Shown here: in pieces, positions 24,055 through 31,273 of the stretch
Layout of the letters: each line of letters begins with the position of its first letter
How positions within the stretch are numbered: position 1 is the stretch's first letter
Source: CAZRIE01 sp964600075
GTDB lineage: Bacteria; Bacteroidota; Bacteroidia; Flavobacteriales; Flavobacteriaceae
Direction of reading: 5' to 3'
Assembly (NCBI GenBank): GCA_964600075.1
Contig: CAZRIE010000046.1
Span: 1-31,273 of the forward strand
Length of the DNA stretch: 31,273 nt
The notes under the pieces: model-generated
What the model saw: only the letters and a program-made list of their open reading frames with translations
Told to the model about the DNA's origin: nothing
Databases searched by the model: none
Translations under genes and position numbers: made by a program

Positions 24055-26910
24055 ATGCCTAAAAGAAAAGATTTAAATTCGATATTGATAATTGGTTCAG
24101 GACCTATAATTATTGGTCAGGCCTGTGAGTTTGATTATGCAGGTTCACAATCGTTACGATCTTTGAGGGAAGACGGTATCGAAACTATTTTGATCAATAG
24201 TAACCCCGCGACCATAATGACCGACCCCTCAATGGCAGACCACATCTATTTGAAGCCGTTGACCACTAAATCGATTGTCGAGATATTAAAAGAGCATCCC
24301 CAGATCGATGCAGTTTTGCCTACAATGGGTGGGCAAACTGCGTTGAATCTCTGTATCGAAGCGGATGAAAAAGGCATTTGGAAGGATTTTAATGTAGCTA
24401 TGATAGGTGTCGATATTGCTGCTATCAACGTTACCGAAGATCGCGAAAAGTTTCGTGAACTGATGTTGAAGATAGGAATAGGCATGGCCCCACAGGCAAC
24501 GGCTACCTCATTTTTGAAAGGAAAGGAAATTGCACAAGAATTCGGCTTCCCACTAGTTATCCGTGCATCTTACACGCTAGGTGGTGCTGGAGCGTCAATA
24601 GTTTACAAACCAGAAGATTTTGACGAATTGTTGAGTAGAGGGTTGGAAATTTCACCGATCCACGAAGTAATGATCGATAAGGCTCTAATGGGTTGGAAGG
24701 AATACGAGCTAGAGCTACTCCGCGATAAAAATGACAATGTAGTTATCATTTGTGCTATCGAGAATATGGACCCCATGGGCATCCATACAGGGGATTCCAT
24801 TACGGTTGCGCCGGCAATGACCTTATCGGATAAAACCTACCAGCGTATGCGCGATATGGCGATACATATGATGCGCAGCATTGGTGATTTCGAGGGAGGA
24901 TGTAATGTGCAGTTTGCCGTTAGCCCTGATGAGAAAGAAGACATTATCGCCATCGAGATTAACCCAAGGGTATCGAGATCATCGGCTCTGGCTTCGAAAG
25001 CAACAGGTTATCCCATTGCAAAAGTGGCAACAAAATTAGCCATCGGATATTCCCTTGACGAATTGGACAACCAAATCACCAAATCGACCTCCGCACTTTT
25101 CGAGCCTACCTTAGACTATGTTATCGTGAAAATACCACGGTGGAATTTCGATAAATTCGAAGGTTCGGACCGTACTTTAGGCTTGCAAATGAAATCTGTA
25201 GGTGAAGTTATGGGAATTGGCCGCTCATTTCAGGAGGCTTTGCACAAGGCCACACAGTCTTTAGAGATCAAAAGAAACGGGTTGGGTGCCGACGGAAAAG
25301 GATATAAAAATTACGATCAGATCATTAGTAAGTTGACCATACCTAGTTGGGATCGAGTTTTCGTCATCTATGATGCGATACAAATGGGTATTCCTTTGAG
25401 CAGAATATACGATATCACTAAAATCGATATGTGGTTCTTGAAACAATATGAAGAACTTTTTCAACTTGAAAAAGAAATTTCAAAGTACACGATTGCAAAT
25501 ATCTCTAATGATCTGATGTTGGAAGCCAAGCAAAAAGGTTTCGCCGATCGTCAGATTGCACATATGTTAGATTGTTATGAGAGCGATGTACACAAAAAGC
25601 GTACGGAAGAAATGAACATCAACAGGGTCTACAAATTGGTAGATACCTGCGCGGCCGAGTTTAAGGCAATGACGCCCTATTACTATTCGACTTTTGAAGC
25701 AGAAATCGAAAAACCTGATGGCACTAGATATGTCGAAAATGACAGTATCGTTACCGATAAGAAAAAAGTTGTGGTTCTAGGTTCGGGCCCGAACCGAATA
25801 GGTCAGGGTATCGAATTCGATTATTGTTGCGTACATGGGGTACTTGCTGCAGCGGAATGCGGCTATGAGACAATTATGATTAATTGTAACCCCGAAACAG
25901 TTTCTACGGACTTTGATACAGCGGATAAGCTCTATTTTGAACCCGTTTTCTGGGAACACATCTATGACATTATCCGACATGAAAATCCGGAAGGCGTTAT
26001 TGTACAGCTAGGCGGGCAAACCGCTTTGAAGTTGGCCGAAAAATTATCAAAATACGGAATCAAGATTATCGGCACCAGTTTTGAATCACTCGATTTAGCT
26101 GAGGATCGAGGAAGTTTTTCAGAATTGTTGCAGAAAAATGATATTCCTTTTCCAGAGTTTGGTGTGGCGGAAACCGCTGATGAGGCATTACAGTTAGCCG
26201 ATAAACTCAACTTTCCGTTATTGGTACGACCTTCTTACGTGTTAGGCGGACAGGGAATGAAAATCGTGATCAACAAAGAAGAACTAGAGCAACATGTTGT
26301 TGACTTGTTACGAAAGATTCCGAATAACAAACTGCTTTTAGACCACTATCTTGATGGAGCTATCGAAGCCGAGGCCGATGCTATTTGCGATGGTAAGGAT
26401 GTCTATATTCTTGGTATCATGGAGCATATCGAACCCTGTGGAATTCACTCAGGGGACTCTAACGCGACATTGCCACCTTTCAATCTGGGGGAATTTGTTA
26501 TGCAGCAGATAAAAGATCACACTAAAAAGATTGCATTGGCACTAAATACAGTTGGGCTTATCAACATTCAATTTGCGATTAAAGACGACATGGTCTATAT
26601 CATTGAGGCCAATCCTCGGGCATCACGAACGGTGCCCTTCATTGCCAAGGCCTATAAAGAACCCTATGTAAACTATGCTACCAAAGTGATGTTGGGCGAG
26701 AAAAAAGTGAAAGACTTTGATTTCAACCCGCAACTCGAAGGTTTTGCCATAAAACAACCGGTATTCTCTTTCAATAAATTCCCAAATGTGAATAAGAACT
26801 TGGGGCCGGAAATGAAAAGCACAGGTGAGAGCATCTTGTTTATTGATAGTCTGAAAGATGATCAATTTTATGATTTGTACGGGCGAAGGAAGATGTACCT
26901 AAGTAAATAA
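24055..26910 (+). CDS. carB: Carbamoyl-phosphate synthase large subunit, short form
   Basis: Makes carbamoyl phosphate from bicarbonate, ammonia (from the CarA glutaminase) and two ATP, for pyrimidines and arginine. The tandem ATP-grasp halves are plain: ILIIGSGPIIIGQACEFDYAG near residue 9 and its partner VVLGSGPNRIGQGIEFDY near 573. The metal-binding EINPRVSRSSALASKATG is near 301 and EANPRASRTVPFIAKAY near 850. At 951 residues it ends right after the second synthetase half; the MGS-like allosteric domain (about 130 residues in E. coli CarB) is missing, with no frameshift visible. A shorter CarB is, in my recollection, normal in Flavobacteriaceae. The ATG at 24055 (MPKRKDLNSIL) is chosen; the frame opens at a TTG inside the rpmH terminator. 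carA is not in the window. Confidence 0.96.
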   Translation: MPKRKDLNSILIIGSGPIIIGQACEFDYAGSQSLRSLREDGIETILINSNPATIMTDPSMADHIYLKPLTTKSIVEILKEHPQIDAVLPTMGGQTALNLCIEADEKGIWKDFNVAMIGVDIAAINVTEDREKFRELMLKIGIGMAPQATATSFLKGKEIAQEFGFPLVIRASYTLGGAGASIVYKPEDFDELLSRGLEISPIHEVMIDKALMGWKEYELELLRDKNDNVVIICAIENMDPMGIHTGDSITVAPAMTLSDKTYQRMRDMAIHMMRSIGDFEGGCNVQFAVSPDEKEDIIAIEINPRVSRSSALASKATGYPIAKVATKLAIGYSLDELDNQITKSTSALFEPTLDYVIVKIPRWNFDKFEGSDRTLGLQMKSVGEVMGIGRSFQEALHKATQSLEIKRNGLGADGKGYKNYDQIISKLTIPSWDRVFVIYDAIQMGIPLSRIYDITKIDMWFLKQYEELFQLEKEISKYTIANISNDLMLEAKQKGFADRQIAHMLDCYESDVHKKRTEEMNINRVYKLVDTCAAEFKAMTPYYYSTFEAEIEKPDGTRYVENDSIVTDKKKVVVLGSGPNRIGQGIEFDYCCVHGVLAAAECGYETIMINCNPETVSTDFDTADKLYFEPVFWEHIYDIIRHENPEGVIVQLGGQTALKLAEKLSKYGIKIIGTSFESLDLAEDRGSFSELLQKNDIPFPEFGVAETADEALQLADKLNFPLLVRPSYVLGGQGMKIVINKEELEQHVVDLLRKIPNNKLLLDHYLDGAIEAEADAICDGKDVYILGIMEHIEPCGIHSGDSNATLPPFNLGEFVMQQIKDHTKKIALALNTVGLINIQFAIKDDMVYIIEANPRASRTVPFIAKAYKEPYVNYATKVMLGEKKVKDFDFNPQLEGFAIKQPVFSFNKFPNVNKNLGPEMKSTGESILFIDSLKDDQFYDLYGRRKMYLSK

Positions 26911-27269
26911 TCAAAGTACACTGGGTAAAAAGTTACTGTAAGAATATGTTATGTGCTCGCTATTGGAGTTAGAAGCATTTTCCTTAGAAGGAGGGAAGTG
27001 GATTTCCTTTACTCAAGACGGAGGGTTTGAAAGTCCAAGCCATCAACTTTTAACGTAGAGTTTGAATCCATAACCGATGGTTCGAGTTTTCAAACTCCCC
27101 TTTCACCGCAAGCTGAATGATTCTCCTCTTTTTTAGAGAGGGGAGCCAAAAACTATTTGTAGTAATAGTTGGCGTATAATGATACGGACGCCCATATATT
27201 AAAATAATCTGATGATTATCAAGGTGCCGACAAATTAGGACCTGAAAAGAGTTCTTCTGTGGAGAGCGT
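26911..27269. other. Noncoding gap with weak inverted repeats
   Basis: No gene is supported here. GTTTGAAA (27025-27032) is repeated inverted as TTTCAAAC (27088-27095). An imperfect CTCCTCT/AGAGAGGGGAG hairpin lies at about 27124-27145 and might serve as a weak terminator for the converging carB and acyl-CoA ligase genes. The purine-rich strings (GGAGGGAAG, GACGGAGGG) look like eroded interspersed-repeat sequence. Confidence 0.45.
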
Positions 27270-28898
27270 TCAAGCCAATTCCCCTTTCGCGTAAAGCTTC
27301 CTAATTTCCTTCTTATCGAATTTACCTACGCTTGTTCTAGGCACTTGTTCTATAAATACATAACTATCCGGAATTTGATAGCTGACAAATTCCCTGGAAA
27401 GGAATTCTTTAAGTTCATCATCGGATATTATATCAGTTTTGTCTGCCAAAACAATCGTAGCCAGAGGCCGTTCAGACCATTTTTTGTCGGGTATGGCAAC
27501 TACAGCAGCTTCCTTAATTTTCGGATGTGACATTAAAGCAGATTCCAAGGCCACACTAGATATCCATTCCCCACCACTTTTTATGAGATCTTTGGTGCGA
27601 TCCGTGATTTCCATGTAACCATCAGCATCTATGGTGCTTACATCTCCAGTTCTGAACCACCCATCTTCAGTGAAATTTTCCCGGTTGTTGGTTTTGAAGT
27701 ACGATTTAAGGACCCAGGCACCTTTAACCTGTAGTTCACCCATAGTATAACCATCGCGCGGCGCTACCGACCCGTCATCACAGATAACCCGCATCTGCAC
27801 CGCAGGAAACTCGATACCCTGCTTGGCACGTACCTTAATTTTTTCATCTTCGTTTAGTGTATCGTGTTTGGGTTGTAATCGACTGACTGTGCCTAAAGGT
27901 GAAGTTTCGGTCATACCCCAAGCTTGAACGCCCCTGATGCCGAAATCTTCCTCAAAACCCTTAATAAGACTTGCAGGTAGGGCAGAACCGCCCACGAGGT
28001 ATTCCTCAAACGCTAATTTTTCTTTCGGTGGATTTTTCTTCATCGCCTCATAAACACCCATCCAAATCGTAGGGACGCCATTAGCCTTTGTTACTTTTTC
28101 TTCTTTTAGTATTTTGATGATAGCCTCGGGCTGTAAATGCGAAGAGGGCATAACCATATCAGATCCTGACAAAAGGCACAAATATGGAAAGCCCCAAGCC
28201 ATCACATGAAATTGTGGAACTATTAACAAGACAATATCGCTATTGTTCAAGTTTGCGGCATTAGGCGAAATGATGGTCAATGCATGCAGGTAGGTAGACC
28301 GATGTGAATACAGAACACCTTTGGGCATTCCTGTAGTTCCACTTGTGTAGCAAATGCCACACGCTTCATTTTCATCAAGGGTAGGCCACTCAAATTCTTC
28401 GAACTCCCCCTCCAATAAATCTTCGTAGTGAATTGTATTAGGTAAGGTCGTAGTAAAACCTTTTGAGCCGTTGATAATAATAAAGTGCTCTACGGTTTCG
28501 AGCTTATCTTTTATTTTTTCTAATAATGGTGCTAAAGTGGCGTCAACAAAGATGACCTTGTCTTCTGAATGGTTAATAATAAACTCAGTCTGTTGTGGAG
28601 ATAATCGAATATTGATAGTATGACAAATGGCACCGATACCAGGTATGCCATAGTACAATTCTAGATGTTGATAATGGTTCCAAGCAAATGTACCGACCAT
28701 ATCGCCTTTGGTAATCCCCAACTTCAGGGTAAGGGCATTTGCCAATATATTGCATCGCTTGTAGAGATCGCCAAAGCTATACTCGTGCCTGGCACCATCC
28801 GGTAAATGGCTGATAACTTTTTTGTTTTTAAAAGCACTGTTGCCATATTCCAAAATGGTATTTGTCGTAAGCGGGTAATCCATCATCAATCCTTCCAT
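27270..28898 (-). CDS. Acyl-CoA synthetase, medium/long-chain (AlkK-like)
   Basis: 542 residues of the AMP-forming ligase family. Visible motifs are YTSGTTGMPKG at 184-194, the adenylate motif WGMTETSP at 327-334, WFRTGDV near 418, the hinge ITDRTKDLIKSGGEWIS near 435 and a C-terminal catalytic Lys around 526 in TSVGKFDKKEI. SGGEWIS and the compact length place it nearer to medium-chain (AlkK/FadD3-like) enzymes than the 592-residue paralogue at 218-1996, so the two probably have different acyl specificity. ATG at 28898 (MEGLMMDYPL) is taken as the start. A near -7 box with one mismatch (TAACTTTC, minus strand, 28937-28944) lies 38 nt upstream. Confidence 0.93.
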   Translation of the reverse strand: MEGLMMDYPLTTNTILEYGNSAFKNKKVISHLPDGARHEYSFGDLYKRCNILANALTLKLGITKGDMVGTFAWNHYQHLELYYGIPGIGAICHTINIRLSPQQTEFIINHSEDKVIFVDATLAPLLEKIKDKLETVEHFIIINGSKGFTTTLPNTIHYEDLLEGEFEEFEWPTLDENEACGICYTSGTTGMPKGVLYSHRSTYLHALTIISPNAANLNNSDIVLLIVPQFHVMAWGFPYLCLLSGSDMVMPSSHLQPEAIIKILKEEKVTKANGVPTIWMGVYEAMKKNPPKEKLAFEEYLVGGSALPASLIKGFEEDFGIRGVQAWGMTETSPLGTVSRLQPKHDTLNEDEKIKVRAKQGIEFPAVQMRVICDDGSVAPRDGYTMGELQVKGAWVLKSYFKTNNRENFTEDGWFRTGDVSTIDADGYMEITDRTKDLIKSGGEWISSVALESALMSHPKIKEAAVVAIPDKKWSERPLATIVLADKTDIISDDELKEFLSREFVSYQIPDSYVFIEQVPRTSVGKFDKKEIRKLYAKGELA

Positions 28899-28993
28899 AG
28901 TAGTATTTTAAATAATCCTCTGAAAAACAGTATCTTGAAAGTTACTCATTTTTTATTTTGTTTGAGTATTGACTGCCGCAGCGAAACGAACTT

Positions 28994-29228
28994 TTAAGAT
29001 CCATTTCTAGTGCTCTTCTGTAACGAATTCCCACTGGAGTAAGTAGGTGTATGATGAACAAAAATAATAATTGCATCGATTTTAAAGGCTGTATTTTTAT
29101 CGGCGATATTCCTTGCGCAGCGATATTTCAATTGGGTAAGTTTGTTAACAAAACTGCTCTTGAACGCAATGTTAAACCCGTCTTGCCACCCGGTAGGTGT
29201 TTTCTGCTTCTGTTTGTTTTTTAATCAT
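28994..29228 (-). pseudogene. Possible decayed short gene
   Basis: An ATG at 29228, 22 nt downstream of an exact -7 box, opens a frame MIKKQTEAENTYRVARRV that stops after 18 codons (29172). One base of shift in the run CGGGTTTAA continues into a 60-codon open frame ending at 28994. A further open frame of about 33 codons (LTPVGIRYRRALEMDLKSS, then on) overlaps below that. No family is recognised in any piece. This could be a frameshifted gene, a sequencing error or chance; the promoter position is the main reason to list it. Confidence 0.15.
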
Positions 29229-29250
29229 TTCGTTTTATACTATTTTGGGG

Positions 29251-29258
29251 CAAAAGTA
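29251..29258 (-). promoter_or_regulatory. Orphan -7 element
   Basis: Minus-strand TACTTTTG matches TAnnTTTG exactly. No intact gene lies downstream, only the broken frame at 28994-29228, then the acyl-CoA ligase about 350 nt on. No -33 TTG at 19-21 bp. Confidence 0.3.
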
Positions 29259-29270
29259 TGGTTGTGACAC

Positions 29271-29308
29271 AAGTTCAGCACATGTCGCATGAGACATGTG
29301 CTGAACTT
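29271..29308. repeat. Perfect long-stem palindrome
   Basis: AAGTTCAGCACATGTC (29271-29286) and GACATGTGCTGAACTT (29293-29308) are perfect 16-bp inverted arms around a 6-nt loop (GCATGA). The arm contains TCAGCACATG, shared exactly with 6601-6610. No T run follows on either strand, so it is not an ordinary terminator. Confidence 0.85.
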
Positions 29309-29320
29309 CCGAAGCCCTTC

Positions 29321-29334
29321 TTCGACTAAGCTCA
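29321..29334. repeat. Relic of the dispersed palindromic repeat
   Basis: TTCGACTAAGCTCA resembles the arm TTCGACTTCGCTCA of the purL-internal element with a small internal change. It lies 12 bp beyond the perfect palindrome, as though both belong to one composite element. Confidence 0.4.
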
Positions 29335-29694
29335 ATATAGGTGACATACCACCGAAAAATGGCCTCGTTGTAGGTTCCAAGAATCAACTCAGGCCTGTTC
29401 ATCGAATTATTTTCCTTAATTTAGATTAAATAGAATGAAAATCGGTTTTTATATTAGTATCAATTGAAGCTGAAATGATAGGCAATGTGATTGCGGCTTT
29501 TGTCCAAGGCCCAGCCAAAAAATCATTGCGTAGCGGTAGATAGGGAATTTTTTACAACGGTATTGGATAAAAAATTTATTTTGCTATTTGAAGGTTTTAG
29601 CTTTACTTGATATCGTGTTATGTGTTAAGGGGCAGCATCCTTTTTTTTATTCGACACTATAGGCGCTCCCCCAGTTTTAATTATCCGGTTTTAT

Positions 29695-29898
29695 TTGTTT
29701 AAAAAGAAATGGGTCTTAAAATACCAACTGTTAAAATGCAGAAGCAGATTTGACACCAAAATCAGCATAATTTTTTTATATGGCATACTATTGATTTTTA
29801 TAGAAATTGCACACTACGAAACGGACGGATATTCAAAAAACGGAATGCTAAAAATTATTGTATTATTGGAAGGATATGAAAATATTTGTTACGTATAA
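29695..29898 (+). CDS. Doubtful small membrane ORF overlapping the TIR start
   Basis: An open frame of 67 codons beginning with TTG, with one hydrophobic stretch (SIIFLYGILLIFIEIAHY, about residues 24-41) preceded by Lys/Arg. It would be a small single-pass membrane protein. It overlaps the TIR start codon (29876) by 23 nt in another frame, which is compatible with coupling but equally with chance in A/T-rich DNA. No ATG exists before codon 50, and no family is recognised. Listed because of its position directly before the TIR gene. Confidence 0.2.
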   Translation: MFKKKWVLKYQLLKCRSRFDTKISIIFLYGILLIFIEIAHYETDGYSKNGMLKIIVLLEGYENICYV

Positions 29899-30871
29899 TA
29901 GATTGTCACAACGGGAAGTTACATCATTGGTTAAAGATTTAGAAGAACTAGGTCATGAGGTTTGGTTCGATAAGGATATAAGTGGTGGGCAAAGTTGGTG
30001 GGACAATATCCTAAATCAAATTAGAAACTGCGAAATTTACGTATTTGCCATAGCTAAGGATGCTATTGACTCAACAGCTTGTATGCGGGAATTAAAGTAT
30101 GCCGAAGCGCTAGGAAAAACGCCTTTACCCGTTTTAATTAAGAATGATGTATCGCTGGCGATAGCACCAAGATACATAGCTAACGTTCAATACGTCGACT
30201 ACACAAAATCTGACCAAAAAAAGGCTATCATTGGTTTAATTAAATCATTGAATCACATTACACCAACAACATTACTTCCAGACCCCTTGCCAGAACCCCC
30301 AAAAATACCTATATCATATCTTGACACACTCAAAGAGAAGGTTGATGCACCAACAATTACTAAAAATGAGCAGATTAGTTTAGTGAAAACACTTCAAACT
30401 AAATTGGATGACCCTCAGGTAGACCATGAAGATATTAAACTCTTATTGCAGCGATTACGGAAACACGATGATTTATTATTTACAACGGCAAAAGATATTG
30501 ACAAACTTTTACAAAGAACTATTTCTGATACCCAACATAAAACCGAAGCTTCATTAACTGATGAAACAAAAAAATCGAATTCAAATTACACATCATCCAA
30601 TTCATCAAATACCCATAATAAACCCCCACATGAAAGAACGGAAGTTAAAAAAGTTGGCACCCAACAACAATGGAATATAGGTTTGGTAATTTTACTTGGC
30701 CTGGGAACATTTTGCATACCTCTTATTGGGATTATTGCAGGAATATTAGCGCTTAATACAGCGGGAAATAGAACGGCCGGCTATTTTTTACTGGGCCTTG
30801 GAGTTGTTATGGGCTTTTTGCTAATGATACTTTTTATTGGTGGTACTTATGATGAATACTACTACTATTAA
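29876..30871 (+). CDS. TIR-domain protein with two C-terminal transmembrane helices
   Basis: 331 residues. A bacterial TIR domain covers about 1-125: MKIFVTYNR (beta-A), LEELGHEVWFDKDISGGQSWW (in two strands to about 42), then IRNCEIYVFAIAKDAIDSTACMRELKYA. Glu72 in the C-x-x-E position matches the catalytic glutamate of TIR NAD hydrolases. A proline-rich hinge (about 130-147), a helical region (146-212, NEQISLVKTLQTKLDD and LLLQRLRKHDDLL) and a Ser/Thr/Asn-rich linker (214-265) follow. Two membrane helices (about 267-293 and 301-322), resembling small DUF4190-like membrane modules, and a C-terminal YDEYYYY end it. TIR NADases often act in antiphage abortive defence, but no partner gene is seen. 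ATG at 29876 is chosen (AGGAT just upstream); the frame extends to a TTG at 29858. It is A/T-richer than its neighbours, suggesting transfer. Confidence 0.85.
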   Translation: MKIFVTYNRLSQREVTSLVKDLEELGHEVWFDKDISGGQSWWDNILNQIRNCEIYVFAIAKDAIDSTACMRELKYAEALGKTPLPVLIKNDVSLAIAPRYIANVQYVDYTKSDQKKAIIGLIKSLNHITPTTLLPDPLPEPPKIPISYLDTLKEKVDAPTITKNEQISLVKTLQTKLDDPQVDHEDIKLLLQRLRKHDDLLFTTAKDIDKLLQRTISDTQHKTEASLTDETKKSNSNYTSSNSSNTHNKPPHERTEVKKVGTQQQWNIGLVILLGLGTFCIPLIGIIAGILALNTAGNRTAGYFLLGLGVVMGFLLMILFIGGTYDEYYYY

Positions 30872-31273
30872 TCCTCCCGCTAGCCTGAGAACTTTGCTGA
30901 ACTAGTTTCAGTGTTACGCTTGTGGCGATAAAAATATGCCATAAACTATCATCTATTTTAACTTTCATAACACACTGATAATTATGATTTTGAGCGTCAA
31001 TTTTGGAATGTTTTCATCCGCCTCCTAGTTTCTTGTACTGCTGTATTTCAAGCCTACTTGATTTGTTATGAAACTTACTTCGATCACGTGGTTGAACCTG
31101 TTTGTCTGCTAACTAGATTTATGTTTCTGCTCATTTTTGCTTTTAATTATTAGAATTCTCTGATGCGCTGCATCGGAGGTATTAGAGGAAAGTTTAAAAA
31201 CGGTTGGTTTTCATAAAATAATGAACTACCCCGAGGCAGAGCCATCGAGGTATCAAAATAAACGTAATTGATT
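30872..31273. other. Noncoding right edge
   Basis: No gene is seen on either strand over 400 bases. Small structures are GATGC-GCT-GCATC (31162-31174) and an imperfect hairpin at 31227-31252. No terminator with a T run directly follows the TIR gene. Confidence 0.5.
31227..31252. repeat. Imperfect hairpin repeat at the right edge
   Basis: TACCCCGAGGC and GCCATCGAGGTA pair with one mismatch and one bulge around AGA. The form (TACCCCGAGGC...GAGGTA) resembles interspersed palindromes I recall in Flavobacteriia, but only one copy is present in this window. Confidence 0.4.

Larger units (their letters stand above)
28899..29875. other. Long repeat-scarred noncoding region before the TIR gene
   Basis: Nearly 1 kb without a secure gene. 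It contains a possible decayed minus-strand gene (28994-29228) with an orphan -7 box, a perfect 16-bp-arm hairpin (29271-29308), a repeat relic (29321-29334) and a TTG-started frame running into the TIR gene (29695-29898). From about 29400 the DNA is clearly A/T-richer than the carB side. No tRNA gene or integrase remnant could be recognised as a source of an insertion. Confidence 0.5.

Noticed and set aside
27124..27145. CTCCTCT/AGAGAGGGGAG as a carB terminator
   Set aside because: The stem has mismatches and no following T run on the plus strand, and it is over 200 nt from the carB stop; kept only as part of the noncoding description.
29172..29180. GGGTTTA as a programmed -1 frameshift site in the broken frame
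   Set aside because: The heptamer is in the wrong phase for slippage, and the shift needed is in the other direction.
29051..29224. Plus-strand frame of 57 codons starting ATGATG
   Set aside because: No recognisable family, no promoter or leader, odd cysteine-rich and hydrophobic composition, and it overlaps the minus-strand broken frame with the better promoter.
28899..29875. tRNA gene or integrase scar as an entry point for the TIR region
   Set aside because: I could not find a cloverleaf, a TTCGA-type T-arm with matching acceptor stem, or recombinase coding sequence.
1..31273. CRISPR array or insertion sequence
   Set aside because: No regularly spaced direct repeats and no transposase-like protein anywhere in the window.

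Overview
The window looks like a chromosomal stretch from a marine-type Flavobacteriaceae (Bacteroidota). The reasons are the gene families present: DUF4199, DUF6515 and DUF6263 proteins, single-chain PurL, zinc-free type B L31, a short CarB, and the Bacteroidota GlmU-like protein. Start codons generally lack Shine-Dalgarno sequences, and many genes are preceded by the Bacteroidota -7 element TAnnTTTG. Four of these -7 elements also have a TTG 19-21 bp upstream. The genus cannot be fixed from sequence alone. Nearly everything is chromosomal housekeeping, with an accessory-looking right end.

Layout. 0.2-2.6 kb: a long-chain acyl-CoA ligase and a GNAT acetyltransferase, the latter 4 nt behind purL. 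2.6-6.4 kb: purL, whose interdomain linker carries an in-frame palindromic repeat. 6.6-9.4 kb: an RsmB/NOP2-type RNA m5C methyltransferase diverging from a BNR/YCF48-like lipoprotein, then a small DUF6515-like secreted protein. 9.4-11.0 kb: a compact ECF sigma / one-TM anti-sigma-like / Spy-like secreted protein operon ending at a clear terminator. 11.1-16.3 kb: DUF4199 membrane protein, DPM1-like glycosyltransferase, phosphohexomutase and MsbA-like ABC exporter on the minus strand, which together suggest an envelope or glycan function.

16.4-21.9 kb, mostly plus strand: rpmE2, a GlmU-like nucleotidyl/acyl-transferase, the tRNA methylthiotransferase mtaB, a motif-poor GNAT-like protein (minus), an alpha/beta hydrolase and a lytic transglycosylase. 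22.2-23.6 kb: a two-gene minus operon (DUF6263 secreted protein, TPR membrane protein). 23.7-26.9 kb: rpmH with a textbook promoter and terminator, then carB beginning 31 nt after that terminator.

26.9-31.3 kb: a second acyl-CoA ligase, then about 1 kb of mostly noncoding, repeat-scarred DNA with an orphan promoter and a possible decayed gene. This leads to an A/T-rich gene for a TIR-domain protein with two C-terminal membrane helices, the best candidate for an undescribed (probably defence or cell-death) system. The end of the window is noncoding with another hairpin repeat. No tRNA, rRNA, CRISPR array, transposase or integrase was recognised.
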